From: Bacteroidales bacterium
GTDB taxonomy: Bacteria; Bacteroidota; Bacteroidia; Bacteroidales; UBA932
DNA: 43,174 bases
Direction of reading: 5' to 3'
NCBI GenBank assembly: GCA_017631875.1
Contig: JAGBSL010000051.1
Location: 1 to 43,174, forward strand
The stretch's first letter is position 1. Every line of letters starts with the position of its first letter. Below are positions 16,215-22,922 of the stretch, one piece after another. Made by a program: the position numbers and the translations under genes. The notes beneath the pieces are model-generated. The model searched no databases, was not told where the DNA came from, and saw only the letters and a program-made list of their open reading frames with translations.

Positions 16215-17111
16215 TTATTTTTCAGAAGTTTCTGCTTTTTTTGCTTCGCGAAGAAGTTTCCTACGCTCCTTTGCGAAATCCTTCTCAGACATTTCCTCGT
16301 CTTCTGCCACTACACCGTGCCTTCCGAGCGCCCTCTGCGCCCTGTTATAAACGGCATCAAGCTCCTTGCGATAGTTGGACTCAGGAAGCTCTCCGATGAA
16401 ATTCAAATAGTCATCAACAAAGGAAAGATATCTTTCCTTCTGCTTTGCCGGCACACTCTCATGAGCATATTTATACGAAGACATCGCTATATAATAGAGA
16501 ATATCCTCACGATAGATGTTCTCTGCGTCATCCTTCAGAACGTTCTTGAAAGCCACTCTTGATGCAAGATAATCCTCCATCTTATAATATAGCTTTGCGT
16601 TTTCATACGCCTTCCTGTCAAGACGCTCGTTAAGCTCGATGAGCATGTCACGACACTCCTGCATGTGGGTATTTGAAGGATATTCAAGGATATATGCTGA
16701 AATCTCGTTGATAGCCTTGTATGTAGGAGTCTGGTCGAGCTCATATCTCAAAGTCTGGCGATACAGACAGTCCAGACGCAGGTATGTGGCCTCCGAAGCA
16801 AACGGGCTGCGCGGATAGCTTGTAAGGAACTGCTCGAAATTTGTCTCCGCTGTATAATAATCCTTAAACTTGTAGTTGCTCAATCCCCAATAATACCTCA
16901 CGGTATCATCACGCTCAGTGCCATTTGTAAGCACCGAAAGCGACTCGAACATAGAAGACGCCCTGGAGAATTTACCGTCATTGAAATAGCGGAACGCCGC
17001 CTCATACTTCGCATCTGTGTCATTGCTGTTAAGAAGCATCTCATACTCCGACTTGCACGACATCAGCACGCAAAGGGACGCGAGCACTACGAACAGATTT
17101 CTTAATCTCAT
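16215..17111 (-). CDS. bamD: Outer-membrane protein assembly lipoprotein BamD
   Basis: BamD is the essential lipoprotein partner of BamA. The 298-residue protein has a lipoprotein signal peptide, MRLRNLFVVLASLCVLMSC, with Cys 19 lipidated. Tetratricopeptide-type helical repeats follow over about residues 30-230, for example YEAAFRYFNDGKFSRASSMFESL, then YYTAETNFEQFLTSYPRSPFASEA, typical of BamD. The C-terminus is highly charged. It starts three bases after the trxB stop and is followed by rpoZ, so it is in the trxB-bamD-rpoZ-recN unit and not with bamA. Confidence 0.9.
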   Translation of the reverse strand: MRLRNLFVVLASLCVLMSCKSEYEMLLNSNDTDAKYEAAFRYFNDGKFSRASSMFESLSVLTNGTERDDTVRYYWGLSNYKFKDYYTAETNFEQFLTSYPRSPFASEATYLRLDCLYRQTLRYELDQTPTYKAINEISAYILEYPSNTHMQECRDMLIELNERLDRKAYENAKLYYKMEDYLASRVAFKNVLKDDAENIYREDILYYIAMSSYKYAHESVPAKQKERYLSFVDDYLNFIGELPESNYRKELDAVYNRAQRALGRHGVVAEDEEMSEKDFAKERRKLLREAKKAETSEK

Positions 17112-17114
17112 CTT

Positions 17115-18038
17115 TTACTGCATTTTAAGGAATTTCTCTGCATCAAGAGCTGCACGGCAGCCTGATGCGGCAGCTGTAATGGCCTGCCTGTAAAGCGGAT
17201 CCTGCACATCGCCTGCCGCAAAGACTCCCTCAACATTAGTCTTGGAGGTCTTTCCGTCTGTCACGATATAGCCTTCCTTATCGACAGCAACCCACTGATT
17301 GAAGAGCTCCGAGTTAGGATGGTGTCCGATAGCCAGGAAAAATCCGTCGACTGCAATATCAAAAACCTCGCCATCCTTTCTGAGAAGTCTTGCACCTGTA
17401 ACGCCATACTCGTCACCAAGGACTTCCTGGGTATTGCAGTTCCAGAGGATCTCGATGTTCTCTGTATTTCTCACGCGCTCCTGCATTGCCTCTGACGCTC
17501 TGAGCACGTCTCTTCTTACGATCATGTAAACCTTCTTGCAAAGGCCTGCAAGGTATGTTGCCTCCTCGCACGCTGTGTCACCGCCACCTACGACAGCAAC
17601 AGTCTTCTTCCTGTAGAAGAATCCGTCGCAAGTTGCGCATGCAGACACACCAAGACCTCTGTACTTGATCTCAGAAGGAAGACCGAGATACTTGGCTGTA
17701 GCGCCTGTAGCGATGATGAGAGTCTCGGCATACACTTCCTTCTCACCGTCGATCACAAGCTTGAACGGTCTTTTCGAAAGGTCAGCCTCAGTGATCGCAC
17801 CTGTGCGGATATCCGCGCCAAGGCGCACTGCCTGAGCCTTCATTGTATCCATGAGACCCTGTCCTGAGATTCCGTTCTCGAAACCAGGATAGTTCTCGAT
17901 ATCAGTTGTTGTTGTAAGCTGGCCACCCGGCTGGATGCCCTCATATACTACTGGTGCAAGGTCAGCCCTAGACGCATAGATAGCTGCAGTGTATCCTGCA
18001 GGACCGCCTCCGATAATTAGACATTTTACTGTTTCCAT
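17115..18038 (-). CDS. trxB: Thioredoxin reductase
   Basis: TrxB passes electrons from NADPH through FAD and a redox-active disulfide to thioredoxin. The 307-residue protein has the FAD-binding GGGPAG at 10-15, the redox pair Cys-Ala-Thr-Cys at 134-137 followed by DGFF, the NADPH-binding VVGGGDTACEEA, and the C-terminal FAD-contact VFAAGDVQD. All key residues are present. A TATATTTG element 26 bases before the ATG suggests a promoter for the trxB-bamD-rpoZ-recN run. The upstream SDR gene is on the same strand, 43 bases away, so read-through is possible. Confidence 0.95.
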   Translation of the reverse strand: METVKCLIIGGGPAGYTAAIYASRADLAPVVYEGIQPGGQLTTTTDIENYPGFENGISGQGLMDTMKAQAVRLGADIRTGAITEADLSKRPFKLVIDGEKEVYAETLIIATGATAKYLGLPSEIKYRGLGVSACATCDGFFYRKKTVAVVGGGDTACEEATYLAGLCKKVYMIVRRDVLRASEAMQERVRNTENIEILWNCNTQEVLGDEYGVTGARLLRKDGEVFDIAVDGFFLAIGHHPNSELFNQWVAVDKEGYIVTDGKTSKTNVEGVFAAGDVQDPLYRQAITAAASGCRAALDAEKFLKMQ

Positions 18039-18063
18039 AGTAGAGCAAATATTGTGTAATCCG

Positions 18064-18071
18064 CAAATATA
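18064..18071 (-). promoter_or_regulatory. -7 promoter element before trxB
   Basis: TATATTTG on the minus strand, in the 43-base gap between the SDR gene and trxB, matches TAnnTTTG. No clear -33 match. Confidence 0.45.
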
Positions 18072-18081
18072 GTGATTTTTA

Positions 18082-18891
18082 TCAGACTTTCATAAGATAT
18101 GGCTTTGCCTTTCTGTAAATCCATCCGAGCAGACAGTCCGGCATGATAAGGATAAACGGAACGAAGATCTTGTTGAGAAGTCCCGGCATCGTTCCCCTGC
18201 GGCGGCGGAATGTAGCATTCAGCGCCCTCCTGACCGCAGTTTCAGGCCTGATCATCACAGCAAGTGCGCGCGCAAGCTTGCGGAGGCTGTCCTTAAGCGG
18301 CACAAGCGGAGTATCCACAGCACCGAAATATGCATTGGTTACGCTCACACCGGTCTTCTGGCACTCGATCCTGAGCTCACGCGAGTAATGTCTGACGAAC
18401 CTCTTCGTGTGGCCATACATCCCTATACCCGGCCAGATCATCCACGCGGCAAGCGATGAGATGTTGAGGATATATCCGCACTTCCTCTCCTTCATGCCGA
18501 TGACATACTTCCTGCAGAGCATCAGTGGAGTGTACATGTGGACCATCATTATGATGTTCAGCATCCTCTCCGAGGTCTCGGCTATCCCCTGGCAGTACAT
18601 CACACCCGCATTGTTGACAAGCACCTCCACAGCACATCCCGCAGCCTCTGTCGCAGCAAAGATCTTCTCTGCTGCATCCGCCACAGACAGGTCCTGGACT
18701 ATAGCCAGAGTGCGGGCGGCCTCAACCTCGGCCTTGACCATAGATTCGGTCTCATGAAGCCCCGCGACATTGATGTCCACCATTATAATATTATAGCCCA
18801 TCTGCGCCAGACGCTGGGAATATATCCTTCCCATTCCCGATGCGGCTCCGGTAACGAGGGCCCATGTTCTGAACTCATTGAATGCTTTCAT
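18082..18891 (-). CDS. Short-chain dehydrogenase/reductase (SDR)
   Basis: This is an NAD(P)-dependent oxidoreductase of the SDR superfamily with unknown substrate. The 269-residue protein has the Rossmann TGAASGMG at about 15-22, the conserved NNAG near 92 (VLVNNAGVMYC), a catalytic Ser in ILNISSLAAW near 142, and the YxxxK motif in YGHTK near 158-162. The C-terminal segment KIFVPFILIMPDCLLGWIY is hydrophobic and could be membrane-associated, as in SDRs acting on lipids or sterols. That reading is speculative. The gene diverges from the Fur-family regulator across about 160 bases, which makes co-regulation possible. Confidence 0.85.
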   Translation of the reverse strand: MKAFNEFRTWALVTGAASGMGRIYSQRLAQMGYNIIMVDINVAGLHETESMVKAEVEAARTLAIVQDLSVADAAEKIFAATEAAGCAVEVLVNNAGVMYCQGIAETSERMLNIIMMVHMYTPLMLCRKYVIGMKERKCGYILNISSLAAWMIWPGIGMYGHTKRFVRHYSRELRIECQKTGVSVTNAYFGAVDTPLVPLKDSLRKLARALAVMIRPETAVRRALNATFRRRRGTMPGLLNKIFVPFILIMPDCLLGWIYRKAKPYLMKV

Positions 18892-18924
18892 GATACACTT
18901 GTTGTGGTTGGTTAAGAATCAGGC

Positions 18925-18932
18925 GCAAAATT
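18925..18932 (-). promoter_or_regulatory. -7 promoter element of the SDR gene
   Basis: TAATTTTG on the minus strand, 33 bases before the SDR ATG, matches TAnnTTTG. It lies in the divergent region shared with the Fur-family gene. Confidence 0.4.
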
Positions 18933-18985
18933 AACAAAAAAATGCCATTCAAGCGTAACGGGATGCGCTTTTACAATCAAATAGT

Positions 18986-19000
18986 TTAGAAATTTTCTAA
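18986..19000. promoter_or_regulatory. 7-1-7 palindrome, candidate Fur/PerR-type operator
   Basis: TTAGAAA, one central T, then TTTCTAA is a perfect 7-1-7 inverted repeat. That is the geometry of PerR and Fur boxes. It ends four bases upstream of the -33 element of the Fur-family gene and faces the divergent SDR promoter. A second inverted repeat, ATTTGG and CCAAAT (19004-19024), overlaps the -33 element. Confidence 0.45.
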
Positions 19001-19004
19001 TTTA

Positions 19005-19036
19005 TTTGGGATTTTGGACCAAATGCAATATCTTTG
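19005..19036 (+). promoter_or_regulatory. Promoter of the Fur-family regulator
   Basis: TTTG (19005-19008), a 20-base spacer and TATCTTTG (19029-19036) match the Bacteroidetes consensus well. The ATG follows 18 bases after the -7 element, giving a leader of only about a dozen bases. Confidence 0.7.
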
Positions 19037-19054
19037 CGTCAGAAAAGATAAACT

Positions 19055-19507
19055 ATGAATACACACAAATGCCCGAACCTTGAGGAATTCAAGGCAATCC
19101 TTAAGAAACACTCGCTGAAGGCGACTCCGCAGAGACTGGCCGTACATGAGGCCATGATGAACCTCGGACACGCCTCGGCAGACATGGTGACAGATGCGAT
19201 CAAGGAGAAGGAGACAGCCAAAGTGACTGTAGCCTCAGTATACAACATCCTGACCCAGATGGCCATGCTCGGCATCTACCACCACAGGTTGAGCTCCAAC
19301 AACAAGATGTACTTCGATGTAAACACATTCAAGCACATCCACTTCTACGACCAGGCAAACCACGTCTTCAGGGACGTGATCGACGACGAACTCGTCCAGA
19401 TGATCGAGTCCCACCTGAGCCGCAAGAAGGTAAAAGGATACAAGATCGAAAGCTTCGACATCCAGCTGGTCGGCAGACCGACAAGAAAAAAATACTCAGT
19501 AGGTTAA
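19055..19507 (+). CDS. Fur/PerR-family transcriptional regulator lacking the CxxC zinc sites
   Basis: Fur-family proteins are metal-sensing dimeric repressors. The 150-residue protein has the winged-helix part LKKHSLKATPQRLAVHEAM (about 16-34) and the recognition region VTVASVYNILTQMAMLGI (57-74), clear matches to the family. In the dimerisation domain, KHIHFYDQANHVFRDV (93-108) takes the place of the usual HHHxxCxxCG segment. His 94 and His 96 are present, but both CxxC pairs that bind structural zinc are absent; the only Cys is residue 6. The regulated metal or signal, such as peroxide, is therefore uncertain. A 7-1-7 palindrome next to its promoter suggests autoregulation. The stop codon is the loop of a terminator hairpin. 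Confidence 0.85.
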   Translation: MNTHKCPNLEEFKAILKKHSLKATPQRLAVHEAMMNLGHASADMVTDAIKEKETAKVTVASVYNILTQMAMLGIYHHRLSSNNKMYFDVNTFKHIHFYDQANHVFRDVIDDELVQMIESHLSRKKVKGYKIESFDIQLVGRPTRKKYSVG

Positions 19508-19525
19508 ACCTGCTGAGTATTTTTT
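19487..19525. terminator. Terminator hairpin with the Fur-family gene stop codon as its loop
   Basis: The arms AAAAAATACTCAG (19487-19499) and CTGAGTATTTTTT (19513-19525) pair perfectly. Inner pairs, including one G-T wobble, close on the loop TAA, which is the stop codon. The right arm ends in six T. It also lies just downstream of the convergent cstA gene and can serve both strands. Confidence 0.85.
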
Positions 19526-19540
19526 CTGTCAGTATGCCGA

Positions 19541-20998
19541 CTAAATTTTCTTGTTGCCTTTTATTATACAGAATATGAACAGCGCGATACCCACAACAGC
19601 TCCAGCAACGTTTCCGATAACCGGAGACATCTGAAGTCCCAGAGGAGCTACAATCAGGAAGTTCACGCACACATAAGTCAGGAAGGCCGCCGGGATGGAG
19701 CACATCCAGTGGGCCTTTCCTTTATGTATAAGGTAAGCCGCACCTGTCCAGAGCACAGTAGCAGCAAGTATCTGGTTAGCGATTCCGAGATAGCTCCATG
19801 CAGTCGAGAAATCCACCTTGCAGAAGAAGAATGCAACCACAAAGATCGGAAGCGACACCAGCAGGCGCTTCATTATCGGCTTCTGGTCACACTTCAACAG
19901 ATCGGCGAGCGAAAGGCGGAGACTTCGGAATGCAGTGTCTCCAGAAGTTATCGGGCAGATCACAACTCCAAGGATAGCGATTACAGCGCCGGCCTTTCCG
20001 AGCCAGCTCTTGCATATCATATCCACGACATCCGCCGCCTGGGCGCTCTTTACCAAGACACCGTTCACCATCGTACCGGTCTCGGTCATAGCCGCATTGA
20101 GTCCCTCAGGTCCACCGAAGTATGCCATAGCCGCAGTAGCCCATACCATCGCGACGATTCCCTCAGCGATCATGGCACCGTAGAATACCGGACGGGCATA
20201 CTTCTCATTCTTAAGGCAGCGTGCCATCATAGGCGATTGGGTAGCATGAAAACCGGAAATCGCGCCGCACGAGATCACTATGAACATCATCGGAATCAGC
20301 ATGTTGGTCTGTGGGTTGGCATGCCAGTTCTTGAGCATGGAAGGAGTCAGCTCAACCATCTCGTGAGCTCCGTTAATGTCCCCAACCACGAGCATGATTC
20401 CCACTCCCAGAGCCATGAACAGCAGTACTGCGCCCATATATGGATATATGCTTCCTATGATCTTATCTACCGGAAGAAGAGTCGCAAGAATATAGTATCC
20501 GAAGATGATGTACAGCCAGTATTCCTTTGCCATGCCGGTAAGGTTCTGCATGAGGCCCGCCGGTCCGATCACGAATGACACTCCGACAGCCAGCAGCAGG
20601 AAGGCTACGACGATGTTCACGAAGACCTTCATGCCCTTTCCCAGGTACTTCGCAGTGATGTCCGGCATGTTCGCGCCGCCGTTACGGATCGACATCATTC
20701 CGGCGAAGAAATCATGCACCGCACCCATGAATATGCATCCCACGACGATCCAGAGGTACGCTGCCGGTCCATACGCCGCTCCCGTCACGGCACCGAAGAT
20801 AGGTCCCAGACCGGCGATGTTCAGGAACTGGATGACAAAGACCTTCCATGTCGGCATAGGCTGATAATCAACGCCATCCGCCATCTCATAGGCAGGGGTC
20901 TTTCTGGCCGGATCCGCTCCAAGAAACCTCTCGACGATCTTTCCGTATACGAAATATGCTGCAATCAGCAGCAGGACTGACACCAAGAACGTAATCAT
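19541..20998 (-). CDS. cstA: CstA-family carbon starvation / peptide transporter
   Basis: CstA-family proteins are inner-membrane transporters; in enterobacteria relatives import peptides or pyruvate under carbon limitation. The start is taken as the ATG at 20998 (MITFLVSVLLLIAAYFVYG), giving 485 residues, because a TACATTTG promoter element lies between it and an earlier in-frame ATG at 21049. Many hydrophobic segments are visible. Family regions include ADGVDYQPMPTWKVFVIQF and FLNIAGLGPIFGAVTGAAYGP near the N-terminus, and CGAISGFHATQSPMMARCL in the middle. It is shorter than the E. coli protein of about 700 residues but of the length common in anaerobes. The substrate is unknown. Confidence 0.88.
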   Translation of the reverse strand: MITFLVSVLLLIAAYFVYGKIVERFLGADPARKTPAYEMADGVDYQPMPTWKVFVIQFLNIAGLGPIFGAVTGAAYGPAAYLWIVVGCIFMGAVHDFFAGMMSIRNGGANMPDITAKYLGKGMKVFVNIVVAFLLLAVGVSFVIGPAGLMQNLTGMAKEYWLYIIFGYYILATLLPVDKIIGSIYPYMGAVLLFMALGVGIMLVVGDINGAHEMVELTPSMLKNWHANPQTNMLIPMMFIVISCGAISGFHATQSPMMARCLKNEKYARPVFYGAMIAEGIVAMVWATAAMAYFGGPEGLNAAMTETGTMVNGVLVKSAQAADVVDMICKSWLGKAGAVIAILGVVICPITSGDTAFRSLRLSLADLLKCDQKPIMKRLLVSLPIFVVAFFFCKVDFSTAWSYLGIANQILAATVLWTGAAYLIHKGKAHWMCSIPAAFLTYVCVNFLIVAPLGLQMSPVIGNVAGAVVGIALFIFCIIKGNKKI

Positions 20999-21018
20999 AT
21001 TTAGACGAATTTTGTATA

Positions 21019-21049
21019 CAAATGTACCATGTTTACTTGTCAAATGCAA
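21019..21049 (-). promoter_or_regulatory. Promoter of cstA
   Basis: On the minus strand TTG (21049-21047), a 20-base spacer and TACATTTG (21026-21019) precede the ATG at 20998 by 20 bases. This places the mRNA start downstream of the earlier in-frame ATG at 21049. Confidence 0.6.
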
Positions 21050-21087
21050 CGAATTTCGTTACTTGCGCATCTAACCTGTCGTTCAAG

Positions 21088-21111
21088 CCAAAAAGTTAAC
21101 TTTTTGGCCAG
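21088..21111. repeat. Perfect palindrome between cstA and the NigD-like gene
   Basis: CCAAAAAGTTAACTTTTTGG, flanked by further G/C pairs, is self-complementary with no loop. GC-rich short inverted repeats follow up to about 21165, including CCCCTAGGGG and GTCACGAAGTGAC. An operator for the divergent genes or a hairpin in the leader of the NigD-like gene are both possible. Confidence 0.5.
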
Positions 21112-21189
21112 GCCCGGGTAGGGCCTAAATGCCCCTAGGGGCTGTCACGAAGTGACTGGGGGTTTAACAAGTTTACGAAAGAAACAAAT

Positions 21190-21996
21190 ATGAAAATCAC
21201 ATCAAGAATCGGCATCTGCCTCGCGGCCGCACTTATGTGCCTGGGGGCGGCATCATGTAAAAAGGACACGACAATCCAGTACAACAACGCAACGATGGGC
21301 AACGTGGAAGGAAGCACATTCGTTTCGGACCAGGGCAACATCTTCAACATAGTGGAACATGAAGGCAACAGCTATGAAGTGCTCCTCAAGACAGAACGCG
21401 CCTACACCCTCTGCGACATACTGAGCAAGACAGCAGGCGGACAGGACAACGAATACGACGTCAGACTTATCAATGCATGGCAGGTTCCGACCAAAGACAT
21501 CGTGACTCTCGAACAGGAGAAGACGGAAGACATGGTCAAGGAAGACCCGATAAATGTGCGCGAGCTGTGGATTTCCGGCGGATACATCAACTTCATCATA
21601 GAATTCCCGTCCAAGCTGGACAGCGACACCCCTCACATGATCAACCTCATCCAGCAGGAAGTGCAGGAGACTCCGGAGGGACAGAAGAGCCAGGTTGGAC
21701 AGGATGGCAAAACAAGATACGTCTTCCGCCTTACACATAATGCCAACGGCGAAACACGCGAGAACATCACAGACTCCCAGCTCATCACGGCAGGCGGATT
21801 CGTAAGCTTCCCGATCAACAAAGTCATCCAGGAAAACGAAGCAAGACTCAGGATCGAGTGGACCTGGTTCAAGACATACGGCTCAGGCAGCAGCGCTGAA
21901 ACCGAGCTCAGAGGAGTCGAAGGCCCATTCACCAAGGACGGCTTCGAGCATCCTTCGAAAGACGCCACCCCTAAGACCATGGCGATTATTGAATAA
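21190..21996 (+). CDS. NigD-like lipoprotein
   Basis: The 268-residue protein has a lipoprotein signal peptide ending LGAASC, with Cys 23 lipidated. The mature part starts with a short extended region in which EGSTFVSDQGNIFNIVE resembles the N-terminal OB-fold part of NigD-like proteins of Bacteroidales. The C-terminal half, from about residue 115 (LWISGGYINFIIEF) with alternating strands, fits the beta-sandwich C-terminal domain. NigD was named from a bacteriocin (nig) locus in Bacteroides, but most homologues have no known role, and nothing here shows an immunity function. No clear TAnnTTTG element precedes it. The upstream 120 bases are rich in inverted repeats. A strong terminator follows. 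Confidence 0.55.
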   Translation: MKITSRIGICLAAALMCLGAASCKKDTTIQYNNATMGNVEGSTFVSDQGNIFNIVEHEGNSYEVLLKTERAYTLCDILSKTAGGQDNEYDVRLINAWQVPTKDIVTLEQEKTEDMVKEDPINVRELWISGGYINFIIEFPSKLDSDTPHMINLIQQEVQETPEGQKSQVGQDGKTRYVFRLTHNANGETRENITDSQLITAGGFVSFPINKVIQENEARLRIEWTWFKTYGSGSSAETELRGVEGPFTKDGFEHPSKDATPKTMAIIE

Positions 21997-22021
21997 CACT
22001 ATATAAATCAAAATATGAATC

Positions 22022-22061
22022 AAAAAGTCATGTTGGATTCAGAATCCAACATGACTTTTTT
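22022..22061 (+). terminator. Terminator of the NigD-like gene
   Basis: Arms 22022-22040 and 22042-22060 are a perfect 19-bp repeat with core GTCATGTTGGATTC, followed by a run of T. It starts 25 bases after the stop codon. Confidence 0.85.
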
Positions 22062-22108
22062 GGTACGGGAGTTGGGATGGAGATGCATACTTAAAACTCA
22101 TTATAGTT

Positions 22109-22270
22109 ATGGATAAGTATGTATGCATAATCTGCGGCTACATCTACGATCCCGCAGAAGGTGATCCGGAATCAGGCATAGCCCCCGGCACCCCTTTCGA
22201 AGACATCCCCGACGACTGGACCTGCCCCGCATGCGGCGTCGGCAAGGAACACTTCGAAAAGTACAAATAA
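22109..22270 (+). CDS. Rubredoxin
   Basis: This 53-residue protein is a small mononuclear iron electron carrier used in anaerobes for oxygen and peroxide detoxification. The sequence [19 protein letters not shown] at the start has the first iron-binding pair Cys 6 and Cys 9 in Cxx[15 protein letters not shown] at 37-49 has the second pair Cys 39 and Cys 42. Length and spacing are those of classical rubredoxins, including Trp 37 and the conserved Tyr-Asp-Pro at 13-15. It stands alone between the NigD-like gene terminator and a repeat-rich region, so its redox partner is not indicated. Its stop codon overlaps a downstream hairpin. No obvious promoter was seen. Confidence 0.95.
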   Translation: MDKYVCIICGYIYDPAEGDPESGIAPGTPFEDIPDDWTCPACGVGKEHFEKYK

Positions 22271-22298
22271 CACCCCATCGCACCACGATGTCGGTGTT
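22269..22298 (+). terminator. Hairpin overlapping the rubredoxin stop codon
   Basis: AACACC (22269-22274), whose first two A belong to the stop TAA, pairs with GGTGTT (22293-22298). CATCG and CGATG form the inner stem around a five-base loop. TTTAAG follows. The stem has a small internal bulge. Confidence 0.6.
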
Positions 22299-22922
22299 TA
22301 AGTCACCCAATCAACATCCTCGCAAAAGAAAACCCCAATTCTTTTGCGAGGATGCCTGATTTCAGGGAAATAAGGGCAATTTCGCACCAAACCTCCCATC
22401 CTCGCATAAAAACAAGCCGTTTCTTTTGCAAGGATTCTCACCCCGCCAGCTACTATGTCTGTAACTCGCCCCATTTCAAGCAGTCCCCCCCCAGGACGCG
22501 ACGCAAAGAAAGCTGCTCAAAACTCTGCGTCGCGACACAGAACTACGCAGCAGAGCACTCCCGAGGACACGACGCAAAGAAAACATCCCGAAACTCTGCG
22601 TCGTGGCACAGAACTACGCAGCAGAGTACCCGTTTCTTTTGCAAGGGTTACCACCCCGCCAGAGACTTTGTCCATAATTCGCCCCGTTTCACGGACAACC
22701 GCCTCCCGTATGACCATGTTGTCCGTAAAACAAGGCATTTTACGGACAAAGCCCCCCACTTTACAATTTACAATAGCGGGACACGCTTCCCACACCACCA
22801 AAACAAAAGAGTCCGACAGAGGTTTCTCTGTCAGACTCTTTATCATATCATTTCCGGTAATAACCGCCGGTCAGATTTTCGCCTATAGGCTCATCATCCT
22901 CGGCGCCTCCGCCGGATGGTGA
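22299..22922. repeat. Repeat-rich non-coding region with several hairpins
   Basis: No convincing gene is seen here. A perfect 16-bp hairpin lies at 22315-22354. A 71-base tandem duplication occupies 22493-22634, each copy with a central GACGCA/TGCGTC stem. A degenerate direct repeat of about 62 bases occurs at 22417-22478 and 22630-22691. TTGTCC...GGACAA hairpins lie at 22668-22698 and 22719-22749. A hairpin at 22893-22922 (GGCG and CGCC with flanking ATCC/GGAT) touches the stop codon of the minus-strand lipoprotein gene. Open frames crossing this region have biased, repetitive composition and no family resemblance. Confidence 0.75.
22806..22841. terminator. Terminator downstream of the fimbrillin/BACON lipoprotein gene
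   Basis: AAAGAGTC plus GACAGAG pair with CTCTGTC plus GACTCTTT across a GTTT loop, with one mismatch. The outer A/T tracts allow use from either strand. It ends the minus-strand lipoprotein transcript about 80 bases after the stop. Confidence 0.75.

Noticed and set aside
20999..21049. Longer N-terminus for cstA from the ATG at 21049
   Set aside because: The extension lies across the predicted promoter and adds hydrophilic residues not typical of the family.
22299..22749. Possible integron attC array or CRISPR
   Set aside because: There are no regular spacers, no repeat of constant length, no integrase or cas gene, and no attC core-site pairs.
22352..22922. Long open frames on both strands in the repeat-rich region (up to 178 residues)
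   Set aside because: They run through inverted and direct repeats, have odd His/Thr/Arg-rich composition, no family motif, no promoter or start context, and overlap each other.
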